A DNA stretch of 64,000 nucleotides from Sarcocystis neurona (GCA_000727475.1 KL647311.1:1970423-2034422); one strand, 5' to 3'. Positions 33,428 to 45,384 are shown, counted from the first letter of the stretch. Numbers and translations are program-made. The notes: generated by a model not told the origin, from the sequence alone.

Positions 33428-36400
33428 CCAGCAACGACAACAGCAACAACGACAACAGGAGCAACGGCAACAGCAGCAACAGCATCAGCAGCAACAGCAG
33501 CAGCAGCGGCAGCAACAACAGCAGCAACGACAGCAACAACGACAGCACCAGCAACAACAGCAGGCGGTAGCAGTCCAAGTGAAGAGGACCGGTGGATTTG
33601 TGCTGGCGCCGCTGCAGCTTCCTGCGTCTACTGCTGCTGCTGCGGCAACGCTTGGCGGAAAAACTGCTACAACCACGCGCGGTGCTGTTGTTGGTGATGC
33701 TACCGGCCTCACTTCGCCAGCTGTTTCATCTTCTGCTCTAGCAAGTGGGAGTCGTGCGACTGCTGCCGCTGTCGAGCAACCTTACCTGCTGTCTGCTTTG
33801 CTGCCCGAGTCTTTGTTACTGCCGCGCCGCCGACTACGGGCCAAACAGCAGCAGCAGCAACACCCGCAGTCGGAGAAGCAGCTGCAACAGCGGTCCTTGC
33901 CGCCGGAGGAACAGCCACAACTGCAGCAGCACCAACAGTCTTCTCTGCAGCAACTGCAGCAGCAGTCCCGGACGCACCAACTACAGCAGCCGCTGACGCA
34001 GCAACTAAGCCGAAACGCGACGGCGGCGCGCGGAAATCAGCAGCAACGTTTGAAGAGACAAGAAAATGTGACTGACGGACTTGTTCCTGGGGCTGCCGTC
34101 CGACGCAGTAGCACCACGAAAACGCCTGGCCTAGGTTGCGCCGCCCCAGCCTCTCGATCTCCTTCCGTCGCTGCCGCTTCTGCCGCTACTGTCTTGCCTC
34201 AACGGGTTTTCCTTCCTCTATCCTGCGCAGCTCGTCCACCTATTCCTTCCTCCCCCACAACTTCTGCCGCGAGTGCTTCTACCATCCCTACTGCATTTAC
34301 TGCTGCTGTTGCTGCGCGTCATGGCACTTCTACCGCTGGTGCTGTTCCTGCTGTTGCTGCCACTGCTCCTGTCTCCGTCGCCTCTCCTGCTGCCTCTGGC
34401 TCTGGGACTAGGCAATTTCCTGCCACTGCTGCTGTGTATACCTCCACCTCCTCCACCGATGCTGCCGTTGCTTTCTTGTCGTGTGCCTCTGCTGCTAGTC
34501 CTGCTCAAACCCTGGTCACCGGCGATGCAGCACCACATCTTGCAGCTGCCGTTGTTGCACAAGTGGCTCCGGCTACTGTTGCCACGTGTAAACGCACTTG
34601 TATGCCTGGCGGTAGTGACGCTGCTGCTGGCGGCACCTCTTCCTCTGCAGCTGCTGCTTTCTCGAAGCACGTTGTCAACAACCTGACGCCCTGCAGCTCT
34701 CCTGCTACTGTTGAGGACGCTGCTGCCACTGCTGCCTCCGCTGCAGCAGCTGTACGTGCGTACGACAGTGCTATTGCTGCCACTGCTAGGAGCGCTGCTG
34801 CTGCTGCTCCTTCTTTCTCTGCTGCTTTACCGGCTACGCAGATACTCGAAGAAGGACATATATATCCTTCAGAAGAGCAGCAGCTGCGCTACGAGAGAGC
34901 GCGGCATCGGCCGCAGCACAAGGCCCCAACGCTGCAGCAGGAGGAGGTCAAGACGCAGCAGCAGCAGCAGCAGCAAAGTGAGGAGCATATGTCACCATCA
35001 GAGGCAACTGGACGGCAACGCAGGATTCACACGCATGAGAAAAAATGGCAGCAGCAGCGGCAGAAGGATTTCACGTACAAGGACGACGGTTGCTTGAGGC
35101 TGCAGCAGCAGAGGCAAAAGCAGCAAGAAGAGCAACAAGGATCAGGTGTGCTGGAGGAGAAAGACCAGCAGCAGGAGCAGCAGCCGGCAGAGCTGTGCGC
35201 TCTAACGCAGCAGCAGCAGCAGAATTACGACAAGCAGGTCTCCCCACAGCATCAGCAGCCGCAACCTCCATCAACAGACCGGCAGGAGGACAGGGAACAG
35301 CAGCAAGGTTGCGAGCAGCCACAGCACCCTGCAGAGCATTTGTGCGAAGAAGAGAGACAACGGCAGCAGCAGTGTGAGACAATGAGACTGCAGCAGCAGG
35401 AGAGACAGGAGGACCGGCAGCAGAGACCGCATCGGTATCACCAGCGGCAGCAGCAGAAGCAGAAAATCAGGCTTGAGGAAGAAGGCGAGAGACAGCAAAC
35501 AAAGAAGAAACAGCAGCAGCTGGCTGGGGGACTGGTGTGCTCCTGTCTCTCACAAGAAGTGGAAGGAACGCGGCAGGAAAACAAAGCAGACGGAGCTGCT
35601 GCAGCTTCCTCTGCCTCGCCTATGCGTGCTGCAACACCAACAGCAGCCAAGAGTGTGTACACCTACGGGTTTGCTGCTACGAGTCAGGAGCTCCTGCGGA
35701 AGGAGCTGCTGGTGCGCCAGCAAGTGCAGCAGCAACTGCAACGGCACCAGTCGCTGCGGTGGCTGCAGCAGCAGCAGCAAATGCAGCAGCAGCACCGAAG
35801 GGGGGAAGAGCCTGTTCTGTTGCGGCCGCCGCAGCACAGCTGGTGCAAGCCAAAGCAGCATCAGCTACATGAGCAGCTGCGCACAGAAGAGGCCAGTTTG
35901 TTGCAGCAGCAGCCACCAAAGCAAGAGAACTTCGAAGATAAACAACAGAAGCCTTTTCTCTTCCAGAGTCAGCCAAAGCCTCGACGAAGTGGGGAAATAA
36001 GGGAGCAGCAGAGAACGGGACACCAGAATGAGAACCTGCGGCTTGTACCGCAGCAGCAGCAGCAAGGAAGCGGCGATGCAGAAAAGGACGAGTCCAAGGG
36101 CGGCGGCAGAATACCTACGACAGAGCCACTCCGAAAAGAAGAAGAAGAAACAGCAGCAAGAGGCACAGGAATGGCAAACAGGCCATCAAGAAGAGTAGCA
36201 GCAGCGGCGGCGCCGGCAGAAACGCCAGCAGCAGCAGACGCAGGAGCCACTGCAACAGAGAACTTTTCACGTGCAACGGCGGCGGCAGCCCCCGCAAGAG
36301 AGACAGCAGCAGCAGCAGTCAAGTTTCGAAGAAGAGCAGCAGAAGGCTTGGGTCTTGATGCTGTATGTATCCGACGAGAAGCAAGAGAAGTGAACGACCC

Positions 36401-37235
36401 TGCTGCCGCAAGAACACCAAGGGAAGGAAAAGTGGAAGAAAAACGAGAATCAGGGGAGGAAGAAGAAACGATTGAAGAAGAAAAAGAAGCAAAGGAGGAG
36501 GAGGATTTTGAAGAACTCCCACTTCAGTACCATCGGATAGAAGAGGCAGCAAGCAGCTCTCCTGCCCGGGTCCAGGCGCCCTGCATCATGCCTTTCTTTG
36601 CTGGCGCTCCGCCGCAGCACGAATCACAGCAGCGAGAGCAGGAGCAACAGCAGCAGCAACAGCAGCAGGAGCAACAGGCGCAGCAACAACGGCAGCTGTT
36701 GGAGGAAAATCACTGTTGCGACACGAAGGAGAGGGATGCAGCAGTACCAAGCGACACTCCGTCCCTGCGTCCTTCCCATCAGCAGCTGCTGCACCGATGG
36801 CGTGTGGCTGTTGTCCCTGCTGCTGCGGCACCGACGGCAGGGACAATCGTCGCATCTTCGGTCACGTCAACACCAGCAGCAACAGCAGCTACGCCAGCAG
36901 CAATACCAACAGCAGCAGGAGAGTCACGAAGACCAATGAGAGGGGCAGCAGCGGCCCCGACGACCGCAGCAGCAACAGCAGCAAGAATAGCAGCAGCAGC
37001 AGGAGCACGAAGGACGGCAACGGCAGTCGCGAAAAGAGCAGCGACTCCTGCGACAATGGGGTCAGCAGCGCCGTCGAATTTTATGACAGGTAATATGAAG
37101 AACTACCTAGAAGCAGGCGCCTTCTTTGCGCAAGCAACAACAGCAACCGCTGGATACGCATCTGGAACTGCACTGCTTCGGAAGGGCAACATACCACTGC
37201 AGCAGGCGACAACGGCGCAGCAGCAGCACAGCTAA
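30549..37235 (+). CDS. Very large Gln/Ala-rich HAAR protein, unknown function
   Basis: One plus frame is open for 6.7 kb. The window-derived start at 30549 is GTG; the first in-frame ATGs are at 30627 and 31047 (MFNSLSGMANLL), and I prefer 31047 or a spliced start. Ser/Arg-rich repeats fill residues about 200-620. A more complex core follows: KWGGYEVHLEECLNLSSNTL, SWRFYVLISDFGEG, a charged region, QELELALSLLGASEKEVAAN and then FTALAAAVKQLLLPLLAANG. A run of roughly 60 mostly-Gln residues (33384-33562) comes next, then Ala/Thr/Pro-rich, Gln/Arg-rich, Glu-rich (about 36.4-36.5 kb) and Ala-rich segments to TAA at 37233-37235. No known domain, signal peptide or membrane segment is visible. At about 32.76-33.0 kb a second frame is also protein-like, so unrecognised introns are possible. 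Confidence 0.5.
33384..33562 (+). repeat. CAG/CAA tract encoding about 60 Gln-dominated residues
   Basis: Mixed CAG and CAA triplets with occasional CGA, CAC and GAG give near-continuous Gln broken by Arg, His and Glu. The CAA interruptions make it an imperfect trinucleotide repeat, generally more stable than pure CAG. Confidence 0.9.
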
Positions 37236-38836
37236 TGTGACCAGCTGTCAGGAAAAAGGAACCGAAGCGCGCAGCAGCAGCAACAGCGGAAGGCGGAAAA
37301 CCATTAGCCATACAAGTGGAAAAAGCAAGCGCTGTTGGTTTCGAAAGTAGGGACAACAGAAGGTGCAGATGAGAGACACAGGTGATGCTGCAGTGTCTCT
37401 GTCTTCTCACTGCAGCAGCAGCAGCAGGACGACAACAGCGCCGGGCATTCCCGGCGAGGAACATGGGGCAGCTGCAGTCACAGCAGCACGTGAGCAATGG
37501 CAGCAGCAGCAACAGAAGAAGAAGCAGAAGGTGAGAAGGAGTAGCAGCGAAGCACTAGCAGCGGCACACGTGGCAGCAGCAGCAGCACTAACACAGCGGT
37601 GGGAGTGGCAGCAGCAGCCATAGATGGAGAACCAAAAACAGCAGCAGCGGCAGCAGTAACAGCAAAAGGAGTGCTCCGGAGGGTTCCTGCAGCACGAGCC
37701 GCTTAGCCAGACTCAAGAGAGCAGCAGTCGCGCTGAGAGAGTGTGTGAGTCCGGCTTCTCTGACGGCAGCCGCTGCTGCAGCAGCACCAGATGCAGCAGG
37801 AGGGAACAAGAAGCGCGCTGCAAAAGTCAGACGTGTAGCAAACAGGCTGTCACCTTTCTCCTCTCCTGCGTGCCGTTCAACCGCATCGACCGCCACTCAT
37901 GTTCTGCCGTGGGGTTTTATTTTTGCTTCCACCGTTGCTGCTGTGCTGCTGATCCGGTCGCTTCTTTTTCCCTCTTTTCCTCTTTTCTTCTGCTTCTGCA
38001 ATTGCGGGTAAGTATACAAGACTGCAGTCTCCACCTGCCCCTTGTGGTTTCTCCTGCTGATGTTCTTCTCCTGCTGCCACCTCTTCGTGCGGCTTTTCGC
38101 TGTGCCTGCTGCGGCCACGGCTGCGGCGGTGAGTCCGTCACGTAGCGTCTCACTGCTACCTACGCGTCTCAGGGAGGTCCTTTCTCTGCCGCTGTTGGAA
38201 CTTCGGTGGCTCCTGCAGCTTCCTCACGCAGTCTTTGCTGCGATTCTGCGCTTTCCGCGCTTCTTCGCCGTTCTCCCTTTCGTGCCGCATTCCATCCCTG
38301 TATCTTCTGCTGCTGCTGCTGTACCGTCGCCTGCGACCTTCTATGGAGCAGCTGCCGTTACCGCTTCTTGTCGCGCTTGTTCTTTTACTGAGGCTTCCTC
38401 TCAAAAGCCTTCCTGCAGCGCTGTTACCCTTGTGCGTGCTCTTTCTACTCGAATCTCTTTGCCTCTGCCTCTGCTGCTGTTACTGCCCTCGGTTCTTTGC
38501 CGTTGCTACAGCTGCTTCTGGTGTCGCCGCTTTTTTCCTGTGCTGCTGCTATTCCCCCTCATGCTGCTCTCTTAGTTCCTTCTCTCTCCCGTTTTTTGCT
38601 GCTTTTGCCTCCGCCGTTCCTGCGCTCCATTTATGCGTCTCTTCTTCCCCTACTGCTCCTCCTCCTTCTCGTTCCGCTGCACCGTCGTCTCCTGCGGCTG
38701 CCGCTGCTTCTGCTCCCCCGGCCCCCCCCCTCCTTCGAGAATGCTGCTGCTGCCTTACCTGCGACCCCTCTGAGGCTCTACCTGCTGCTGCATTTTCTGC
38801 GTCTTTGCTTCCTGTGACTCTCCGTCTGCTGCAGAA
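37236..38836. other. CAG-to-CTG transition, no gene assigned
   Basis: CAG repeats continue to about 37.7 kb and CTG/GCT repeats follow from 37.9 kb. Frames on both strands are repeat-derived. Plus-strand frames 37363-37623 and 37745-38011 begin protein-like but quickly become Phe/Leu/Cys-rich. This may be intron or untranslated sequence between the two large frames. Confidence 0.4.
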
Positions 38837-41647
38837 TTGCGCAGTCCTTCTCCTACTGGCGTGGAAACTGCAGCTGCCACAGCTGTTCTTCCGATTTCTC
38901 GCGCCTCGCGCCCAAAGTGTCCTGCGGCTGGGGACGCGTGCAAAGCAGGAACAGATTCAGCATGTTCATCAGAAGCTCCCAATTTTCGTGGTGCCGCTGC
39001 TGCTTCTGCTCCGCTTGCCAACGAGGAGACTTTTTCAGGTCCTGCTGCCGTTGCAGCAGCGACACCTGCAGCGAGTCGAGCAGCCTTTGCCTGCATCTCT
39101 ACAGCTGCTGCTTCTTCGCATTCTGTTGACGCCTCTCGTCTTCCCCTTTCTTGTTCTCTGTTTGGTCCCGCCCCCACATCTGCGGCCGCCGTTGATTCGG
39201 CTGGCGATTTAAACCAGCGCTGCGGTACGACTGCGGCTGGCGTATCACAAAGAGCAGCAGCCTTACGTCCCTGTGACATTTGGTCTGCTGCTGTTGTTGA
39301 TGCTCCAGGTGCTGCTCTCCTACCTGGTACGGCTGATGGTTCGGTAACAACGTCTGCTTCTTCTGTTCCTCCACCTGCTGCTGCATCTTCTCGATTGCAG
39401 CCTCTTCACCTAAACAGCAGCAGCAAAATATTCTCCCGCAGACAGCCCACGTACCAGCAACGTGAGAGAAAGACGGCTCCTGTACCTGCTGCCGCTGCGG
39501 CTGCTGCTACTTCTGCTGCTGCTCCTGCTGCTGGCACTCGTGTCTCTGGCTCTATTCCTTCTCGCGGCGCTCGCCTTCCTTACACTGCTATCCGTGCCTC
39601 GATTCCAGCTGCACCGGCTGCTGGTGAAGCACCGGCCGCTGCTGCCGGTGCAACGGGAACGCATGCCCGCGCTCCTGTTCCTGCTCCCGCTGCTGCTGTG
39701 TCTTCTCAAATGCCAGCCGGCGAAAGTGCTGCTGCTTTCCTTTCTCTTGTTTCTGATGATTCTGTTGTTGTTCCTGCTGCCGCTGCCGATCCGGCCGCTG
39801 CTGCTGATCCTTGTACCCCCCGACTCCTTACGCCATTGCAGATACACAAGTGCATGACGCAGCGGCAGCAGCAGCAACTGCAGCAGCAGAAACTGCAACA
39901 GCAGCAACTGCAGCAGCAGCAACTGCAGCAGCAGCAACGGGAGCAGCAGCAACTGCAGCAGCAGCAACTGCAGCAGCAGCACCTGCAGCAGCAGCACCTG
40001 CAGCAGCAGCACCTGCAACAGCAGCACCTGCAACAGCAGCACCTGCAACTGCAACAGCAGCACCTGCAACAGCAGCAGCTGCAACAGCAGCATCTGCAGC
40101 AGCAGAAGAACCTGCAGAAGGATCCGACGCTGACGCGACAGGAGGAGCAGATGCAACGCTGGCAACAACAGCACGAGGAAAGACTGCTACGGTGGCAGCA
40201 GCACGCGCGGAGGTCAACCCAGGCATCACAGCAACAAGGGCAGCAGGAGGACTATCAGGTTGAGCCACTACCGTGGCATCAGCAGGAGCGTCAGGCAGCA
40301 GTACCTCGTCGCCCACAGCAGCAGCAGAAACAGCACTTGATCCCTGTGTGCGAGCGAAGTAGATATGTTTCGTCTCCCCCGCTTCGTCCTCTTTACAGCA
40401 CACCTCTTCTTCGTTCGCCGTACAGTTACGCCTTGAGAGACAGCAGAGGAACGTCAGCAGCTGACGCAGCAGCAGGACACCAAAATAGCGGTAGCAGCAG
40501 CTGCAGTGTCCGATGCGCCATCCGACGTAACAGCCTGCACACGCTTACTCCACGAACTCATGCTGCTGCAGCAGCAGCTGGGATGCATCATCCTTCGGCA
40601 GATACAGCAGCAGCTGATGCTCGAGCAGCAGCAGCAGCAGGGCGACGACTTTCCTCAGCATTGACAGCAGAACTGAGGTCCTCAGCAATAACGTCAGCAG
40701 CAGGGAAAAGCGGAGCAGCAGCAGGTGCGGGGGTTCCAGTAACACAAGCAGCAAAAACAGCAAGCGGAAGAGCATCTGGAGCGCGTGACGCAGCGGAGAC
40801 GCCACGTAAAGGAGCAGCCACTCCTACGTGTAATAGCGCCTTTCAGCAGTCGGACGGACGTAACAGTTCACAGTTGCACGCTGCGCCGGCAGCCGTGTTT
40901 TCTCTCCAACAGGCTCCTGCTGCTGTGCCTCTTGCAGCAGAGCCGCCGCTTCCCTCCTTTCTCATCCCTGCTACGGCTGCTGTCCACGCGAACAGCAGTC
41001 TGCCAGACGCTCGGTGCGCATCTGCCGCTTCAAGCGTAGATATCCCGTATCCTGTTTCTGCTTCTGCTGCTGCGTCGCCAACGCAGTGCTATACCTCTCC
41101 CACACATGAACCCCTATCCCCAAGAGTACCGCGAATCTATTACTACCTTCCCACTGCTGCCGCCAGTGCCCTCTGTACCACTGCTGCTTTGCTTGGTGCT
41201 ACTGCTAGTTTTTCTGCAGCTATAGATTTGCCCGCTGGCGGAGGCGTGCAGGGCGATGTGCTAGAGGCGGTTACTCCTCGTACCCCTGTTGTTACGCCTG
41301 CTGCCGCTGCCGCTGTCGGTTCGGCTTCTGTGGCCACTTTTTCGGGTCCTGCTGCCTTTGTTGCTGCAACGCAAACTAGCCCTCCGCTTGCCGCGCCCGC
41401 TGCTCTTCCTACGGTCCTGCACCAGGACAGGTGGGCACACGCTGAACGTTGTCGTCCTGGAGTCATTCTGCAGCCACACATTTCTGCTGATTGTCGTGCT
41501 GCAGCTTATTCTGCTGGTACAGCTGCTGCCGTTCCCACCTATCCTGTTACAGCTGGTGCATCACGCGCAGCTGCCACCCCAGAGGGCGATCTACGTGACA
41601 TGCTCGTGCAACACGAGGCAGTGGATGAGGCTGCAGTGTACCCCTAA
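38837..41647 (+). CDS. Large Ala/Gln-rich HAAR protein, C-terminal exon
   Basis: The frame has no ATG near its start but is preceded by a good acceptor (pyrimidine tract and CTGCAG| ending at 38834), so it is probably a downstream exon; the frame runs 936 codons to TAA 41645-41647. Layout: Ala/Ser/Thr-rich first third with islands such as LNSSSKIFSRRQPTYQQRER; a Gln/Leu/His pentapeptide repeat at 39862-40110; a charged linker; SSPPLRPLYSTPLLRSPYSY; an Ala-rich part; HEPLSPRVPRIYYYLP; and a final Ala/Pro/Val-rich section ending GDLRDMLVQHEAVDEAAVYP. Pro/Tyr/Leu islands between repeats argue for real coding. No known domain. It could belong to the same gene as the 2228-codon frame upstream (same strand, 1.6 kb apart), or be separate. 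Confidence 0.5.
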   Translation: MRSPSPTGVETAAATAVLPISRASRPKCPAAGDACKAGTDSACSSEAPNFRGAAAASAPLANEETFSGPAAVAAATPAASRAAFACISTAAASSHSVDASRLPLSCSLFGPAPTSAAAVDSAGDLNQRCGTTAAGVSQRAAALRPCDIWSAAVVDAPGAALLPGTADGSVTTSASSVPPPAAASSRLQPLHLNSSSKIFSRRQPTYQQRERKTAPVPAAAAAAATSAAAPAAGTRVSGSIPSRGARLPYTAIRASIPAAPAAGEAPAAAAGATGTHARAPVPAPAAAVSSQMPAGESAAAFLSLVSDDSVVVPAAAADPAAAADPCTPRLLTPLQIHKCMTQRQQQQLQQQKLQQQQLQQQQLQQQQREQQQLQQQQLQQQHLQQQHLQQQHLQQQHLQQQHLQLQQQHLQQQQLQQQHLQQQKNLQKDPTLTRQEEQMQRWQQQHEERLLRWQQHARRSTQASQQQGQQEDYQVEPLPWHQQERQAAVPRRPQQQQKQHLIPVCERSRYVSSPPLRPLYSTPLLRSPYSYALRDSRGTSAADAAAGHQNSGSSSCSVRCAIRRNSLHTLTPRTHAAAAAAGMHHPSADTAAADARAAAAAGRRLSSALTAELRSSAITSAAGKSGAAAGAGVPVTQAAKTASGRASGARDAAETPRKGAATPTCNSAFQQSDGRNSSQLHAAPAAVFSLQQAPAAVPLAAEPPLPSFLIPATAAVHANSSLPDARCASAASSVDIPYPVSASAAASPTQCYTSPTHEPLSPRVPRIYYYLPTAAASALCTTAALLGATASFSAAIDLPAGGGVQGDVLEAVTPRTPVVTPAAAAAVGSASVATFSGPAAFVAATQTSPPLAAPAALPTVLHQDRWAHAERCRPGVILQPHISADCRAAAYSAGTAAAVPTYPVTAGASRAAATPEGDLRDMLVQHEAVDEAAVYP
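39862..40110 (+). repeat. 15-bp minisatellite encoding LQQQ(Q/H)
   Basis: About 16 units of CAGCAGCAGCA followed by ACTG or CCTG, with K, R or E variants at the ends. The early units are QQQQL and the later ones QQQHL, suggesting spread of a point variant through part of the array. The 15-bp period keeps the frame. Confidence 0.9.
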
Positions 41648-42329
41648 GTTCCTCTCCATTAGCGTGTCCAATGATGAAAAACGCGCGTTTTAAAAAGACG
41701 GTTACATATATGTACGCGGAGTAGAAGCTGTTTTTTTTTCATGAAGAGACTCCACCAAAGTAATCGCTGCTCCGTCGGTCTGCTGATAACTTTTTACACC
41801 GCAGCAGACGCTGCGGTTTTTGCTGCTGTATGCATAATACCTCCGCTTGTGGGCTTCTACAATTGCAGCTTTCTTAAACTACTACTGCTGCTACCCCAAC
41901 ACATGGCGGCAGCACTGCAGGTTGCGGCTACGGCACGTGAGCAGCTGTTGTTGTTCGTCCCTGGTGTCAAAAAGCATTAGCTGCTGCTGCTGCTACGTGT
42001 GCTGCTGCTTCGGACTCCTTTGCGCCTCTGGGATCGGCTGGTGGAGTCAGACAGCAGTTGCTGCTCCTTCGGTCGTGCATACAGCCTGCAGCAGTTGCTG
42101 CTGTTGCTGTGTGCCTCGACCACATTTCTTTGCAGCAAGAAGTGCCACCACTGCTGCATCCCGTCCTTTTTTTCACGACGTGCTACACATGGTCCCTGTT
42201 CTAAAGGAGAATTATTGAGTACATATATATATATATATATATGTGGATCCGTGTATATCTCTATGCATGTGTGCGTGCCTGTTGCATGACCCTGCTGTCT
42301 CAATTCCTCTTTTCGACGTCTCAGTTTTA

Positions 42330-42475
42330 CCCCGCCACCCAGCACCAGCGGCTGCCGTTCTACGCACGTGCGTATCCCCACGGGGAGACGTTCTGTCTCT
42401 TTCCCCGCCACCCAGCACTAGCGACTGTGGTTCTACACACGTGGATATCTACGTGGGGAGACGCTCTGCCTGTTC
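42330..42475. repeat. 73-bp imperfect tandem duplication
   Basis: Copies begin CCCCGCCACCCAGCAC at 42330 and 42403, both contain GGGGAGACG near their ends, and they differ at a number of positions. It lies at the boundary where CTG repeats disappear. Confidence 0.8.
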
Positions 42476-44398
42476 CTTCTATTTCCACCCGATTCATCAA
42501 CAGCTGCTGCTGCTGTCACATTTTGACTTCGATAAACCAGCATTCTGCGATTGCTAGCTGTTGAATCTGCAACAACAGCCAAGGCGATAGCTGCTACGCG
42601 TTACTACTGGTATGCACCTCAGCTGCTATTGCTGCTTTCCTTTAGCTGCAGTAGCTGGGATTTCTCCACTTCGACGCAGGAGTAGACAGTGTTGCAGCGG
42701 CCTCTGATTCTTTTACATAAACAGAAAGTCAATGCTGCTGTTCCTCGCTGCTGACACACAAGAATAGACGCTGTTGCTTCTGCTGCACCTAACCCTAGTA
42801 CCTGCTGTTACTGCCCCAGGCAGAAACTGCTTCAGCTTTACTGTAGCTGTCGCTCTTGAGGTTGGTAGAGGCCCAAAGCAGCAGCCGCTGCCGCAGCAGT
42901 AGGCCCTTGTGCATGAAAGAACCCTGAAGTAATTTGCTGCTGTGGCCGCTGGGATGCCTCCTTGTGCCTGCGTCTACGTATGAGGAAGTATGCACCACAG
43001 ACGGCTACGACAATGGCTGCTTTTTGCATCACACGTGCCGTCCTGTCTCCGGTAGAAATGGCAGCTCATGCGTCCCCGTAGTGAATTATTCTACGTATAT
43101 TGACGTGTACTTCTAGTTCGTGTACATTTATATTCGAACACGTAGGCAGAAACGAATGGTGTTAACGGCTCGATATTGCTCCACCCCTCTTCTTCCCCCG
43201 CAAGGGACGTCTGCACCTTCAGATAAGCTTAAAAACACGCACGTTTACACCAGAACGCATATATCTTCATCAAAACTCGCTTTTCATCTGCATCTGGGGA
43301 AAGCCACCATGCCACCATGTGACGGTAGGCATGTTGGTCGGCATATAAATATCTGCGTTTTAAAGTCTGTTAACTCAGGCGCATCTCTGTACGGATAGGG
43401 ACGTGTATTCATAAAAAGTGTAGCTTTTGAGCCACCCCACCTCGCCTTCGAAGGGCTATCCACCAATCGGGGAATAACTTGTTACGCGTGTGGCATCGAC
43501 TGTTGGGTAGGCTTGCTCGTCAAATCATCGGAGCACCGTGCTACGCATGTGGCAACACCCTTTTGAGAGAGTTGTCCTTCAAAGGAGGAAGCCAACATTT
43601 CACGCGTTTGGCAACATCTGAAATATCTTTCTGTATATTTATGCGTCTCACAAGTACGCGTGTGTGTGTGTCTAGCATGCATGTCAACACGTGCATGCGT
43701 ACACGTGTACGTAATGTACATGTGCATATAGTTTTGTTTCTCCGGTGTTCGTCTACCGCGTGCGAATGTTAACAGCGGTACTACGAACTCGTTACAGGAG
43801 AGGTAGAACACATAAGACTACTAACGGCTGTCCGTGCTCCATCACTTTACGTAGTCGGAAACCCCCAGAGCATTTGCCTCGACTCCTTGAGCACATCTTT
43901 ACTAATATTTGCACATCTTGCAGACCACATAGGCAACTCCGGTACCTTTTCACCATGGTTCTTTCCACAGAACACAAACCACACGTACCGACTACATTTT
44001 CGACGTATATATATATATAGTGCACCTGCATTATGTACATGCATAATGCAGATATGACAGAGCGATGACTGACTTTGATGTCCTTATCAGCTCTGTCTTC
44101 TTGCCCGTAGGAGCACAAACATCAAGGATTGCTTACCGAAAGGTCGCACCCTTCCACTACACCCTGGTGAAAAATACGTTCACCGTTATGCGCCAGAGCC
44201 TATCTACGTTGAGCAAAACAAAGTCTAGCAAATGCTTATGTACTGTGGGGACATACATGCACGCATCGGGGCGAGCGCTTTATAATCACTACGTACGCAT
44301 CGACACACGCATATATTACGAAACGAGATTGAGTACCTGTGTGTCTACAAGGTGCGGAATCCGACGAGAACGTGTCCAGATGTACTCGTAGGAGGAGA

Positions 44399-44510
44399 CG
44401 ATCACGCAGACCTCCGTAGTGGTACATGCCTTAATGCATTTCTATATTTTACAGATCACGCACGCCTCTGTAGTAACACATGCCTTAATGCATTTCTCTA
44501 ATTTACAGGA
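44399..44510. repeat. 56-bp imperfect tandem duplication
   Basis: Copies at about 44399-44454 and 44455-44510 share GATCACGCA, CATGCCTTAATGCATTTCT and a final TTTACAG. Each has a few substitutions. Confidence 0.8.
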
Positions 44511-45384
44511 GTAACATGTACTCGTAAATAAGGGCGAGTAACCGCGTACACAAATCACTAGCACCCAATGATCACACACACATCTTGGAATCGGTACGTG
44601 TATATATATATATATATGTACGTGCGTATCTTAGCAGCTGCTAACGCGTACACACTGTGAGTAATCGAATATACTCTTCTTTCTGTTCAGACCTGTGAGT
44701 GTGTTTCTGTACGCAGCCGATATCAAATCTTCGATGAGGAGCACGTGCACACTGCAGGCCGTAGCTGTGAAGCCGTCAGTGTGTACGCCTACTGCAACAA
44801 CGTGTACCTGTTTCCTCCATGTGAAGTGATGACTGCAAGCGCGCTACACGGCATCGCGTGTCCTACAGCCTGTTATGAGATGCGCGTGCGACCGGAGATT
44901 AACACCACTCCCGTCTACGCGTGTGTAGGTCGGGACGCTACGTAGACACACAACACACGAATGAGGTACGCATGTAACGTTCGTGTGTCTATGCTGAGAT
45001 ATATGTACCTTTGCGACTACACCGTATCCTAGCGCATCCTAGGAGTGACGGTATTTGTATTTTCTAGTAAACAGAGACATCGTCTCCCATCGACCTTCAC
45101 CACCGACCCTGATGTTTCTAAAACGGTGTGTGTGCCTCGTTGTTCGCCCCGTGACAAAATGAGAAAAAGCTTGAGAGAGCGTATCGCTCCATCTATAGAA
45201 GCGCTCTTTCTCCGCAGCAGGTCCTCGTGTGTTAGACAACGTCGGATCCATAGGATGCTACTTTATAATTTGAGTAAGAACTGCGTTTAGGTCATGCGGA
45301 TTTACAGACTCAACACCGCTCACTCATTTTAAAACGTCGTCGTCGTACTTCTCACGGTCAGGCGGGACGACCTGCCTTTCCCAT

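Larger units (their letters stand above)
41648..45384. other. Repeat-poor region with no confident gene
   Basis: CTG repeats fade by about 42.1 kb. There are TA runs at 42220-42241 and 44603-44618. Short frames on both strands (for example 44065-44391 plus and 44745-44945 plus, the latter Cys-rich) have ordinary composition but no recognisable motif or splice support. Confidence 0.5.

Noticed and set aside
42785..42800. CTAACCCTAG resembling an apicomplexan telomere-like heptamer
   Set aside because: A single near-match with no tandem TTTAGGG/CCCTAAA array anywhere in the window, so there is no evidence of a telomere or telomere-like repeat.
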